From Verrucomicrobiota bacterium (GTDB lineage: Bacteria; Verrucomicrobiota; Verrucomicrobiia; Limisphaerales; J093): a stretch of 64,000 nt of DNA. The stretch is from contig JADJWF010000001.1 in assembly GCA_016716505.1 (NCBI GenBank), positions 813,996 to 877,995 of the forward strand, given 5' to 3'. Shown piece after piece: positions 51,224 through 60,224 of this stretch. The notes under the pieces were generated by a model. That model saw only the letters and a program-made list of their open reading frames with translations, had not been told where the DNA came from and made no database searches. Position numbers and translations under genes: made by a program. How positions within the stretch are numbered: the first letter of the stretch is position 1; the number at the start of each line of letters is the position of its first letter.

Positions 51224-52189
51224 ATGCACCGAACCAACCCCGCCCTCTGGCAACATTCACACGATTACGCCGCTGATTCGTCTGTCGCTGAGCGGCGCAC
51301 CCGGATTGTCATCGGCATCACTGCTGCGATGATGGTGGTGGAGATCGTCGGCGGCATCGTCTTCGGGTCGATGGCGCTGCTGGCCGATGGCTGGCACATG
51401 AGCACGCACGTCGCCGCCTTCCTCATCACAGCGATGGCTTACAACTTCAGTCGGCGTTACGCTACTGATCCGCGATACAGTTTCGGCACGGGCAAGATGG
51501 GAGTGCTGGGTGGGTTCGCCAGCGCCGTGGTGCTGGCGGTGATCGCGCTCCTCATGGCCGGGGAGTCCGTCCACCGGTTCTTCGCGCCTCAGCCAATTCA
51601 CTTCAATCAGGCCATTGGGGTGGCGATCATCGGGCTCGTGGTCAATCTGGTCTGCGCCTGGCTGCTCCGGGATGAGCCTCACCACCACAGCCACGCGCAC
51701 GGACATGAACATGGCCACGACCACGGGCACGGGCATGGCGACTTGAATCTGCGCGCAGCCTACATCCACGTCCTCGCAGACGCACTTACCTCCGTGACGG
51801 CCATCGTCGCCTTGACCGCCGGCAAGTTCCTGGGTTGGAACTGGCTCGACCCGGTGATGGGCATCGTCGGAAGTGTCATCGTGTCCGTTTGGGCCTACGG
51901 ATTGGTGCGCGCCACCAGCGGCATCCTCCTGGATCGCACGCCGGAATCCTCCGACCTGCCACAGGAGATTCGCCGCGCGGTCGAAAGCGATGGCGATTCG
52001 CGCATTTCCGATCTTCACATCTGGCAGGTGGCATCGGGCAAGTTCGCCGCCATCGTCTGCATCGTGGCCCGCGATCCGAAGCCCGTGGAAACCTACCGGG
52101 AGTTGTTCCACGAGCACGAGGAACTTGTCCATATCACCGTTGAGGTCCGACACTGCGAGGAGCATGGAGCGCCGGGAGCAAGGACTTGA
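51224..52189 (+). CDS. dmeF: Cation diffusion facilitator, DmeF-like
   Basis: A 321-aa CDF exporter. The N-terminal ALWQHSHDYAADSSVAERRT and the helix pairs (IVFGSMALLADGWHMSTHV, a HxxxD-type site) match the CDF transporters of the DmeF group. A long His/Asp loop (HHSHAHGHEHGHDHGHGHG) lies between helices 4 and 5, and the helix 5 AAYIHVLADALTSV gives the second metal site. The C-terminal domain (ISDLHIWQVASGKFAAIVCI) is typical. It would export Co, Ni or Zn by proton antiport. The gene closes the metal block. Confidence 0.92.
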   Translation: MHRTNPALWQHSHDYAADSSVAERRTRIVIGITAAMMVVEIVGGIVFGSMALLADGWHMSTHVAAFLITAMAYNFSRRYATDPRYSFGTGKMGVLGGFASAVVLAVIALLMAGESVHRFFAPQPIHFNQAIGVAIIGLVVNLVCAWLLRDEPHHHSHAHGHEHGHDHGHGHGDLNLRAAYIHVLADALTSVTAIVALTAGKFLGWNWLDPVMGIVGSVIVSVWAYGLVRATSGILLDRTPESSDLPQEIRRAVESDGDSRISDLHIWQVASGKFAAIVCIVARDPKPVETYRELFHEHEELVHITVEVRHCEEHGAPGART

Positions 52190-52351
52190 CGCTGAGGTTT
52201 CTTGTGCCTTTCGGCGATCCTGCCCGTCAGGACAAACCGCACGCGTCCGCCATTTGTCTAAACGCCCTTTACCTGGCTCGGGTATTGAGTTGGCGGGGCA
52301 GAGTGTTCCACCTACACCACATGATGGAGTGAACCGCGCAGTATTCGGTTC

Positions 52352-55204
52352 GTGGTCACGGCCACAACGCAATACAACCTCAAGAACGCGCGGGAATACT
52401 TTGAGGAGCACCTTTGCGTCGGCGACTACTACGACGAGGGGCAGCGGGTGTCTGGGGAATGGACCGGGCTGGGAGCGCAACGGCTCGGATTGGCTGGCCG
52501 AGTGCGGGCGGAAGACTTCCTGCGGCTCTGTGAGAATCAGCATCCGGCCACGGGCGATACGCTGACGCAGCGGCTGAACACAACCCGCGTGGCGGCGGGC
52601 AAGGACGCCGCAAACCGCCGCATCTTCTACGACTTCACTTTCTCCCCGCCCAAATCGGTGTCGCTGGTGGGGTTTCTCGGCGGGGATACGCGTGTCCTCG
52701 AAGCGCACGCGCGCGCGGTGAAGACGGCCCTTCGGGAGTTCGAGGCATTTGCTTCAACCCGTGTCCGTGGCGGCGGCGTCCAGGCGGACCGGCCTACCGG
52801 CAATTTTGCTGCGGCCTTGTTCACACACGATACATCTCGCGCTCTCGATCCCCATCTGCACACACACTGCATCGTCTTCAACGCGACGTTCGACGCGGCG
52901 GAGGAGCGATGGAAGGCACTGCAAAACTATGGACTGCTTCGGGCACGGAAGTTTGCCGAGAACGCCTACTACCATGAACTCGCCCGTGAGTTGCGGGGAT
53001 TCGGCTACCGCATTCGCAACCTCCCGCGTGGAGATTTCCAGATTGAGGGTGTGCCAGCCGCGCTTTGCGATCGGTTTTCCAAGCGGGATGCCGAGATTGA
53101 CAAGGCCCTGGCTGCGCTGCTGACCGAGCAGCCGGAATTGAGCGGCGCGAACATCTCGGAACTACGGGCACGCCTGGCGACCGAGAAGCGGACGCGCAAG
53201 CAAAAGGACTTGAGCCGGGAGCAACTTCAGTCCCTTTGGAGCGCACAATTGACGCCGCAGGAGGTCGCGCTGCTCAGAGATCTGTCGCGCCAGGTCGCCG
53301 AAAGCACTGAGAAGACTCGACGAGTCACTGTCGCCGAGGCGGTGCAATGGGCAGAGGAACATTTGTTCGACCGGAACTCGGTCGTGCTGGAATGCCAGGT
53401 GTGGCAGGAGGCATTGGGTCGGGCGCGCGGCGAGGAGTTCTCGGTTGAGGAACTCAAGATGTTGACCGACCAGCGTAGCTACATCCGCAACGCGGAGCGT
53501 CCGGGCGAAGTGACGTTGCGGGAGGTGCTGTTGCGCGAATGGGAAGTTGTTCAGACCGCGAAAGAAGGCGTTGGCGCTTGCCATCCTCTGGTGACGAATC
53601 CGACTGCTTCGAACCCGGTGCTCGACGACGAACAGCGCCGAGCACTGGACGCGCTGCTCTCCTCCACAAACACAGTATCGGTCTTTCGCGGTGGCGCGGG
53701 CACGGGCAAGAGTTACGTCCTGCGTGGACTGGTCGAGCAACTGCGGCAGGCCGGCCGGTCGGTGGTCGTTCTTGCCCCGCAGCGGCAGCAGGTCGTGGAC
53801 ATGGAGAAGCACGGATTCCATTCGCCGTCCACGGTGGCAAGCTTTCTGACCAAGGGCGAACTCGCCGAACGTGCGGTTGTCATCGTGGACGAAGCCGGGC
53901 AGATCGGCGGACGACAGATGCAGGCATTGGTGCGGCTGGCAAAGGAACGTAATGCGCGAGTAGTCCTCTCCGGTGATACGCGACAGCATGGGGCGGTTGA
54001 GGCGTCTGACGCGCTCCTCGCCATCGAGCGGCACGGCGGCGTGAAGCCGGTCGAATTGCAGACGATTCGCCGCCAAGACCCGGCACTTGGTCGTGACAAC
54101 GAGGAGCGCACGCACATCAAGCGGTATCTGAAAGCCGTAGAATCCGCTGCGGCGGGCCGTTTGACTGAATCATTCGAGCGTTTGGACAGGATGGGAGCGG
54201 TCGTGGGGTGTGGTGTTGGCGAACAAGCCGACAAGCTGTCGGACGAATACTTGCGACTGGTGGAGCAAGATGCTTCGGCAGTCGTCGTCTCGCAAACCTG
54301 GACAGAGGTCCACCGCGTCAACTCGCGCGTCCGCGACGCGCTCAAGAGGAAGGGCCTCCTCGGGGCGAATGACGCGTCAGTTCAAGTTCTCGAACGCCTG
54401 GACCTGACCAACGCGCAGAAGCGCGACGAACGGTTCTATCCGCAGGATTCTTTCATTGTCTTCAACCAGAAGGTGCGCGAAGCCGAGCCTGGGGCGAAGG
54501 GCAAGCTGTCGGGAATCCTCAAGTCCGGGCTGCTGGTTGATGTCGGGGGGCGCTTTGTCACTGTCTCAAACAAGATGCTCGACCGCATTTCGGTTTGCCA
54601 GTCGCGTGACATCGCCGTGGCGGCCGGAGACAGACTGCACCTGAAAGCCAATCGCAAACTCGCAAGCGGTGGACGCGTCACAAACGGCGAGCTTGTCGCT
54701 GTAAAGTCCGTTCGGGCCGATGGTGGTATTGAACTCGCCGATGGCAGGGTTCTGGACGCCAGCTTTCGCGAGTTCCTGCCCGGATATGCCGTCACGTCCT
54801 ACGGCTCGCAGGGCAAGACGGTGGATCACGTCCTGTTTTCCGACTCCACCATCAAGGCCGCGACAAACGCGCAGCAGTGGTATGTGACCATCTCGCGCGG
54901 TCGGCGAGGCATCCGCATCTTCACGCCGGACAAGGAACAGTTGCGCGAGAACGTCACGCGCTCCGGGCATCGCCCACTGGCGCTGGAACTCGCCGGCTCA
55001 ACGCCAAGTCGCGGCATCCGCCTTTGGGATCGGCTGCATGGCTTCCTGCTGCGGTTCGGTCGTCGCACGGCTGACAGCTTCTGCCGACTGAAACTCTCTC
55101 GTCGCCATCGTCATCAACCTATTGAAACCCATGAGCACAAAATCACCCGAATGTTGGGCGAGCGACCCGAACGCTCGCGCGGTCAAAATCGAAGTATCGG
55201 CTGA
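52352..55204 (+). CDS. MobF-type conjugative relaxase-helicase (TrwC/TraI-like)
   Basis: A 950-aa protein from a GTG at 52352. Catalytic Tyr26-Tyr27 (GDYYDEG) lie near the N-terminus, and YDFTFSPPKSVSL (near residue 93) and the three-His motif HLHTH at 168-172 complete the MobF active site. A RecD/TraI-like helicase follows: Walker A GGAGTGKS near 447 and Walker B VVIVDEAGQI near 509, with SQGKTVDHV near 825. It would nick oriT and unwind the strand for transfer. The coupling ATPase lies 38 kb away on the other strand. The end overlaps the next gene. Confidence 0.93.
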   Translation: MVTATTQYNLKNAREYFEEHLCVGDYYDEGQRVSGEWTGLGAQRLGLAGRVRAEDFLRLCENQHPATGDTLTQRLNTTRVAAGKDAANRRIFYDFTFSPPKSVSLVGFLGGDTRVLEAHARAVKTALREFEAFASTRVRGGGVQADRPTGNFAAALFTHDTSRALDPHLHTHCIVFNATFDAAEERWKALQNYGLLRARKFAENAYYHELARELRGFGYRIRNLPRGDFQIEGVPAALCDRFSKRDAEIDKALAALLTEQPELSGANISELRARLATEKRTRKQKDLSREQLQSLWSAQLTPQEVALLRDLSRQVAESTEKTRRVTVAEAVQWAEEHLFDRNSVVLECQVWQEALGRARGEEFSVEELKMLTDQRSYIRNAERPGEVTLREVLLREWEVVQTAKEGVGACHPLVTNPTASNPVLDDEQRRALDALLSSTNTVSVFRGGAGTGKSYVLRGLVEQLRQAGRSVVVLAPQRQQVVDMEKHGFHSPSTVASFLTKGELAERAVVIVDEAGQIGGRQMQALVRLAKERNARVVLSGDTRQHGAVEASDALLAIERHGGVKPVELQTIRRQDPALGRDNEERTHIKRYLKAVESAAAGRLTESFERLDRMGAVVGCGVGEQADKLSDEYLRLVEQDASAVVVSQTWTEVHRVNSRVRDALKRKGLLGANDASVQVLERLDLTNAQKRDERFYPQDSFIVFNQKVREAEPGAKGKLSGILKSGLLVDVGGRFVTVSNKMLDRISVCQSRDIAVAAGDRLHLKANRKLASGGRVTNGELVAVKSVRADGGIELADGRVLDASFREFLPGYAVTSYGSQGKTVDHVLFSDSTIKAATNAQQWYVTISRGRRGIRIFTPDKEQLRENVTRSGHRPLALELAGSTPSRGIRLWDRLHGFLLRFGRRTADSFCRLKLSRRHRHQPIETHEHKITRMLGERPERSRGQNRSIG

Positions 55205-55487
55205 ACAAAGCCTGCTGCTGCCATTCGACCAATTCGCCTTCGCTGAACTCAAGAGCGAGGGGAAGGAGCAGCGCCTCCGCTTGGTCTTCGCCACGCACGA
55301 GGTCACACTTCGCGGCCACTCCCTGCGCCGCATCGAGACCGGGATACAACGGATGGACCTATCCTTCCTGATGGCGTTGCCGCCCAATCAGCGGTCACTC
55401 GTGCCGGACGGCCAGCCCGTGGTTCGTGAGATAGTGGTCACCGAGGTTGAGAAGCAGCCGGAGCGACCTCCGCGTGGCTCGGAGTGA
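55131..55487 (+). CDS. Small hypothetical protein coupled to the relaxase gene
   Basis: A 118-aa protein from ATG 55131, overlapping the relaxase 3' end by 74 bp. It reads NARAVKIEVSAEQSLLLPFD, GKEQRLRLVFATHEVTLRGH, then SLRRIETGIQRMDLSFLMAL, a mainly beta N-terminus with a basic helix. It may be an accessory mobilisation protein. No family is recognised. Confidence 0.62.
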   Translation: MSTKSPECWASDPNARAVKIEVSAEQSLLLPFDQFAFAELKSEGKEQRLRLVFATHEVTLRGHSLRRIETGIQRMDLSFLMALPPNQRSLVPDGQPVVREIVVTEVEKQPERPPRGSE

Positions 55488-55578
55488 TTCTACCGCTGAG
55501 AGAAGTTCCTCCAGTATCGGGAGGTATGGTGTGCCATGAGGATGAAAAATGGCTTCCAATGGCGGAAGCCGAAAGCGG

Positions 55579-56124
55579 CTAGCTGTAAAAATAGCCAAGA
55601 CTGCGAAGACTGGTGTGGTTTGGGTTGCCAACGACGATGTGATCGAGAACTTCGATTTTGAGAAGTTGGCCCGCTCGAATGAGGTCACGGGTGATTTTGA
55701 TGTCCGCCTCGGATGGAGTCGGCTCACCGCTCGGATGATTGTGCGCGATGATGATTGCGGCGGCGCTCGCCATGATGGCTAAACGGAATACCTCCCTGGG
55801 ATGACAGAGAATTGTATCCATCGTTCCAATGGACACCAGATAGTGGCCTTTGATACGGCGGCGGGTGTTGAGGATGAAAACCACCAGACATTCACATTCA
55901 GAATTGAAGTAGGGATGGGTCGCGATGTGCGCTTTCCAATAGGCGGCTGCCTGATCCGGTGTTTCGCACTGTTGCATGGTGTCGGGTGTGGGACATTCCC
56001 GAAGTGATACGATTTTCCATTCCTGCGGTTGAGCCGGGAATTTGATCGGCTTGACGATGCTGTTCGTGGGTTGCGGAGCGATTGCGGGGCATCCAGTGGA
56101 GATGAGGTTTTCCGTTGTGTTCAT
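55579..56124 (-). CDS. RadC/JAB-domain protein
   Basis: A 181-aa protein starting MNTTENLISTG (ATG at 56124). The JAMM motif is complete: HNHPSGEPTPSEAD with His128, His130 and Asp141 (with Glu in ECECLVVFI upstream). RadC-like proteins of this kind are common in mobile elements, and their function is not settled. The first 40 bp are duplicated in the opposite orientation at 56327, with a palindromic element between the promoter side and the start codon (see findings). Confidence 0.87.
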   Translation of the reverse strand: MNTTENLISTGCPAIAPQPTNSIVKPIKFPAQPQEWKIVSLRECPTPDTMQQCETPDQAAAYWKAHIATHPYFNSECECLVVFILNTRRRIKGHYLVSIGTMDTILCHPREVFRLAIMASAAAIIIAHNHPSGEPTPSEADIKITRDLIRAGQLLKIEVLDHIVVGNPNHTSLRSLGYFYS

Positions 56125-56204
56125 GTTTTGCGTTTCGTTCTGAAGGAGCGGGACTGCTCTCTTCACCTGCCCCGAGAGAGCAGCCCCGCTCCTGGCGAAA
56201 CGCA
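56125..56204 (-). repeat. 80-nt palindromic element inserted upstream of the RadC start
   Basis: On the minus strand it runs from TGCGTTTCGCCAGGAGCGGG through a centre to CGAAACGCA just before the RadC ATG. Arms TGCGTTTCG/CGAAACGCA and AGGAGCGGG...CCCGCTCCT pair with an inner GCTCTC/GAGAGC step, giving a long imperfect hairpin. The equivalent position in the inverted copy at 56326/56327 lacks it, so it looks like a precise insertion of a REP-like or MITE-like unit. Confidence 0.6.
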
Positions 56205-56326
56205 CCCGCCTGTGCCCGTGCCGCCGGGCGGCGGAGCATCAGCAACGAAGTGACAGCGGGCGGAAAGATGTTTCGACCGCTGGCGCGAGGTTGCGCGGAG
56301 CAACCAGAGGCGCGGGCACAGGCGGG
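56205..56326. repeat. 14-bp perfect inverted repeat, and the inverted RadC start copy
   Basis: CCCGCCTGTGCCCG (56205-56218) and CGGGCACAGGCGGG (56313-56326) are exact inverted copies with 94 nt between them. The copy on the right is followed at once by a second ATGAACACAACGGA (56327), matching the RadC start read from the other strand. Confidence 0.65.
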
Positions 56327-56401
56327 ATGAACACAACGGATTACCTCATCGGCGGATGCCGGGCATGCACTGCGTCCACTTCGACGAATCTGGCGCTTTG
56401 A
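56327..56401 (+). pseudogene. Inverted remnant of the RadC 5' end
   Basis: A 24-codon frame MNTTDYLIGGCRACTAS that matches the RadC start (MNTTENLISTGCPA). At the DNA level ATGAACACAACGGA, ACCTCATC and GGATGCC are shared with the RadC gene read on the opposite strand. It stops at 56399-56401 and is too short to be functional. Confidence 0.5.
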
Positions 56402-56480
56402 CCATCACTGAAGCAATAATGCGAGGTTGCGGACGCATCTTGCAGGCTTGCCCTGATTTCACGTGGTTTCGGAGTGTTTT

Positions 56481-56576
56481 AGTGCCAGCAAAAGTGCCAG
56501 CAAAAGTGCCAGCAAAAGTGCCAGCAAAAGTGCCAGCAGAAGTGCCAGCAGAAGTGCCAGCAGAAGTGCCAGCAAC
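56481..56576 (+). repeat. 12-bp tandem repeat, eight copies
   Basis: Four copies of AGTGCCAGCAAA, three of AGTGCCAGCAGA and one ending AC run without interruption. The type change at the fifth copy shows block expansion. The phase preserves a frame reading VPAK/VPAE, but there is no good reason to call a protein here. The stretch 56577-57175 shows nothing recognisable besides guaA leader sequence; it lies at the edge between accessory and host DNA. Confidence 0.88.
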
Positions 56577-57175
56577 GCCTCACTGAACGGGTTGTTTCCT
56601 CCTAATTGGTGAGTAATGGCAGAGTAATCAGCGACTTGACGAAACGCTCAGGAAAGGGCCATTTTACAGGCGATTTCGCTGCCTGTCAGGCGATGGGTCT
56701 GAGATTGCGGGAGTTGTGATTGGACGGTGTGTTGGGACTGAAAGCACCGATTCCTGTCCAATTCCGACCCTCGCCTCCAACTTCCGGGAAAACAATCTTG
56801 TCTGCCGGGTGCGCGCGCCGCGGCGCTGATCTTCCCACCTCCCACGCGAAACCGGAATAGCCGGAGGCATGGACGGTCACCGATTGGTTCGTTCTTTCGC
56901 CCGGAGGGCTGCAGCGGGCTCCGGTTTGGGGGCGAAACCGCTGGCCTGACCGTCACTTTGCTGGAGGCGTTGTGCGGCCGGCGGCAGAAGAACCGCCGTA
57001 CTCTGCCGGCCCGCTCTCGCCGACGGGTGAGCGCCGATCAATAGGCGCGAGGGGGCGGGTGGCGATCCTTCGGCAACCGGCGCCGTGCGTGCGTCGGCCG
57101 CCGGCCCGCTGGCGGGATCGAGTTTTGTCTCGCCAACCAGCCATGCAGCCGGCAAACAACCGCCCTTCGTTTCCA

Positions 57176-58717
57176 ATGAACGAGCAAATTGTCATCCTCG
57201 ACTTCGGCTCCCAGTACACTCAGGTCATCGCGCGTCGCGTCCGCGAATGCCGGGTGTACTCGACCATTCTGCCGTTCCACACGCCGGCGGCGAAGATTGA
57301 CGCCCTTGCCCCCAGCGGCCTCATTCTTTCCGGCGGGCCGTCCAGCGTGTACGAGCCGGAGGCGCCGCTGCCCGATCCGGCCATCTTCAACCTCGACATC
57401 CCGATTCTCGGCATCTGCTACGGGGTGCAGTTGCTGGGTCACTTCCTCGGTGGGAAGGTGGAGCCGGGCCAGAAGCGGGAGTATGGCAAGGGCACCCTGA
57501 CGGTGTGCGACCCGGCCTGCGTCCTGTTTCGCAAACTGCCCACGCAACTGCAGGTGTGGAATTCCCATGGGGACAAGCTAACCCGCCTGCCGAAGGGCTT
57601 TCGTCCGGTGGCGACCAGCGACAATGCGCCGTTTGCGGCGATCGAGCATCGTGCCCGGAAGTTTTTCGGGCTGCAGTTTCACCCGGAAGTCGCCCACACG
57701 CCGCGGGGGAAGGAGATCCTCTCAAATTTCGTCCACGAAGTCTGCGGCTGCGGCCGGGACTGGACGATGCGGCATTACGTGGACCAGGCGGTCGAGGAGA
57801 TCCGCGCCCGGGTCGGCAAGGAGCACGTGATCCTCGGCTTGAGCGGGGGCGTGGACTCGAGCGTGGCGGCCGCGCTGATTCACAAGGCCATCGGCAGCCA
57901 GCTCACCGCGATTTTCGTGAACAACGGCCTGCTCCGTGCCCGCGAGCCGGAGGTGGTGCGCGAGGTGTTCGGGCGGAATTTCCACGTGAAGCTACAATAC
58001 GAGGACGCCACCCGGCTCTTCCTCAGCCGGCTCAAAGGCGTCGTCGAACCGGAGAAGAAGCGCAAGATCATCGGGCGGACGTTCATCGAGGTGTTCGAGG
58101 CCGCCACCAAGCGGGCGGGCAAGGCGCGGTTTCTCGCCCAAGGGACGCTGTACCCGGATGTGATCGAGTCCGTGCCCATCGCGGGCAATCCCGCCGCGCT
58201 GATCAAGAGCCACCACAACGTGGGCGGGCTGCCCAAACGGATGAAGTTTGAACTGGTGGAACCCCTCCGCTGCTTGTTCAAGGACGAGGTGCGTCAACTC
58301 GGCAAGGAACTCGGGCTGCCGGATGAAATCGTCTGGCGGCAGCCATTTCCCGGCCCGGGTCTGGCCGTCCGCTGCCTCGGCGAAGTCACGGCCGAAAAGC
58401 TCAAGGTGCTGCGCCGCGCGGACGCCATCGTTGTCGAGGAGATGAAGGCGTGCGGGTTGTACTACAAGACGTGGCAGACGTTTGCCGTCCTGCTGCCCGT
58501 GCGCAGCGTGGGTGTACAGGGCGACGAGCGCACCTACGACTGGACCCTGGCGATCCGCGCGGTCGAATCGCAGGACGGCATGACGGCGGACTGGGTGAAG
58601 CTGCCCTACGACCTGCTGGAGAAAATCTCCCTGCGGATCACCAACGAGGTGAAGGGACTCAACCGCGTCGTCTTCGATCTGACCAGCAAGCCGCCCGGCA
58701 CCATCGAGTGGGAGTGA
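57176..58717 (+). CDS. guaA: GMP synthase (glutamine-hydrolysing)
   Basis: A 513-aa GMP synthase making GMP from XMP, ATP and glutamine. The class I glutaminase part has LGICYGVQLL with catalytic Cys81 and FHPEVAHT with the His/Glu pair near 170. The ATP-pyrophosphatase part has the PP-loop LSGGVDSSV near residue 222. The C-terminal dimerisation region ends VFDLTSKPPGTIEWE as in intact enzymes. The ATG at 57176 precedes the conserved NEQIVILDFGSQYTQ. It marks the start of the host chromosome segment. Confidence 0.97.
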   Translation: MNEQIVILDFGSQYTQVIARRVRECRVYSTILPFHTPAAKIDALAPSGLILSGGPSSVYEPEAPLPDPAIFNLDIPILGICYGVQLLGHFLGGKVEPGQKREYGKGTLTVCDPACVLFRKLPTQLQVWNSHGDKLTRLPKGFRPVATSDNAPFAAIEHRARKFFGLQFHPEVAHTPRGKEILSNFVHEVCGCGRDWTMRHYVDQAVEEIRARVGKEHVILGLSGGVDSSVAAALIHKAIGSQLTAIFVNNGLLRAREPEVVREVFGRNFHVKLQYEDATRLFLSRLKGVVEPEKKRKIIGRTFIEVFEAATKRAGKARFLAQGTLYPDVIESVPIAGNPAALIKSHHNVGGLPKRMKFELVEPLRCLFKDEVRQLGKELGLPDEIVWRQPFPGPGLAVRCLGEVTAEKLKVLRRADAIVVEEMKACGLYYKTWQTFAVLLPVRSVGVQGDERTYDWTLAIRAVESQDGMTADWVKLPYDLLEKISLRITNEVKGLNRVVFDLTSKPPGTIEWE

Positions 58718-58742
58718 ACCACTGGCCAGGTGCTCGAGCGGG

Positions 58743-60089
58743 TCAGAGCACCACGGTCTTGCCCGGCTGCGCCACCGGGTAACGGCCGTCCGGCCCCGGT
58801 TGGATCGGCGGTGGGGCGTCGAGGCTGGTCAGATGGTCGAGGCCGGGGGCCAGTTCGAGGTTCGAAGCCAGTGCCTCGTCCCAGGTGATTTCCTTGCCCG
58901 ATTCACAGGCCATCCGGCCCATGATGGCGGCAAAGCACGACTTCGCACTCCGCTCGACTTCGTTGTAGGGCCGGTCGTTGCGGATCGCGTCGAAAAACAG
59001 GTCATGCTCGTACTGGTACTGGTCGTACGGCTCGCCCCGATAGCGCCAGAGGAGATGCTCCGCGCGCTGCTGATGGCCCTTGTACAGCCGGGGATTGGGA
59101 ATGCCCTCGCCCAGCACGCCACACCCCTTGGTGCCCTGGACTACGTTGCCGAAAAAGTCGTAGCAGTTGGCGATGTGCCGCCCTTGGGCGGCCATGCGGG
59201 TGCCATCGGGGAAGGTGTACTCGGCGAAGTAATGGTCGAAGAGCTGGTCGTTGTCGGTCCGCACCTGCCGGCCGCCCATGCCCTGGACGGAGACCGGCCA
59301 GGCGTTCTTGACCCAGCAGCACACGTCAATGTTGTGGATCAGCCAGTCCACGATGAAGCTGCCGTTGAGCCACGTGAAGTTGCTGTAGTTGGTGATCTGG
59401 TGGGCGAGTTCGCTCTGGCCCGGCTGCTTGGGCGCGTAACCCACCGGCCCGTGCATCCGGTACGCCCAAGCGGTGATCACGTCACCGATGGCGCCGTCGT
59501 GAATCTGCTGGACCGCCTGCTCGAGCGCCTTCGAGTGCCGGCTCATCAGGCCGGTCGCGATCTTGAGGTTTTTCGCCGAAGCCGCTTCGCCTGCCTTCAA
59601 GATCCGTCGCGTGCCGGGCGCATCCACGGCGAAGGATTTTTCGATGAACGCATTCAACCCGCGCTGCACCGCGTACTCAAAGTGAATCGGTCGAAACGCC
59701 GGCGCGGTCGCCAGGATCACGACGTCGCCCTTGTCCAGCGAATCAATTGCCTGTTTGTAAGCCTGCAATCCCACGAACTGCCGCTCCTTGGGAACGGCGA
59801 CCTGCTCCTTGAACCGCGGCTGCAACTGATTGAGCGTGCCCTGCACCTTGTAGTCGAACACATCCGCCAGGGCCCAAAGTTGGGTCGGGCCGCGGGTCGA
59901 AAGCGCCTGGCCAGCGGCGCCTGTGCCGCGTCCGCCGCAGCCCACCAGCGCGATCTTGATGGTGTTGTTTTCCGCGGTGTATCCGGGGCGGCTCAAGGCG
60001 CCAACGGCCGCGGTGGCCGCGACGGTCCGGGCAGTGGTGCGCAGAAACTCCCGGCGGGAGGTCGGGCGGGATGAGGATAAGGTATTCAT
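58743..60089 (-). CDS. Gfo/Idh/MocA-family oxidoreductase, Tat-exported
   Basis: A 448-aa protein starting MNTLSSSRPTSRREFLRTTA, with a clear twin-arginine signal. The NAD(P)-binding motif is IKIALVGCGGRGTGAAGQAL, and EKSFAVDAPGTRRILKAGEA with ATGLMSRHSKALEQAVQQIH follow as in this family. Many exported members exist in Planctomycetes and Verrucomicrobia and probably act on sugars or cyclitols, with the substrate unknown. It is convergent with guaA (25-bp gap). A longer open frame upstream, from 60155, is not preferred. Confidence 0.9.
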   Translation of the reverse strand: MNTLSSSRPTSRREFLRTTARTVAATAAVGALSRPGYTAENNTIKIALVGCGGRGTGAAGQALSTRGPTQLWALADVFDYKVQGTLNQLQPRFKEQVAVPKERQFVGLQAYKQAIDSLDKGDVVILATAPAFRPIHFEYAVQRGLNAFIEKSFAVDAPGTRRILKAGEAASAKNLKIATGLMSRHSKALEQAVQQIHDGAIGDVITAWAYRMHGPVGYAPKQPGQSELAHQITNYSNFTWLNGSFIVDWLIHNIDVCCWVKNAWPVSVQGMGGRQVRTDNDQLFDHYFAEYTFPDGTRMAAQGRHIANCYDFFGNVVQGTKGCGVLGEGIPNPRLYKGHQQRAEHLLWRYRGEPYDQYQYEHDLFFDAIRNDRPYNEVERSAKSCFAAIMGRMACESGKEITWDEALASNLELAPGLDHLTSLDAPPPIQPGPDGRYPVAQPGKTVVL

Positions 60090-60224
60090 GCTGAAGCGGG
60101 CTGTCATGTGGGCGAATCGTATGCGCCTGATGCACCGTTGCCAGCGCGAATTCAAGCGAAGCAGGGCGCGCGGAAGCGTATCGGCGTGTCTTGAGCCGGG
60201 ACGGGGACGGTCCGCTGGCCGCGA

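Noticed and set aside
51257..52708. A 483-codon minus-strand frame over dmeF and the relaxase start
   Set aside because: Antisense to a CDF transporter and a MobF N-terminus, both with full motifs.
56481..56576. CRISPR-like array
   Set aside because: The 12-bp units are contiguous with no spacers and no cas genes are present.
56356..56586. A 76-codon frame encoding VPAK/VPAE repeats
   Set aside because: Its only striking part is the 12-bp tandem repeat, which keeps any frame open; the N-terminal part crosses the inverted RadC remnant.
58800..60074. A 424-codon plus-strand frame opposite the Gfo/Idh/MocA gene
   Set aside because: The opposite strand has a Tat signal and NAD-binding motif; this frame has neither domain nor start signal.
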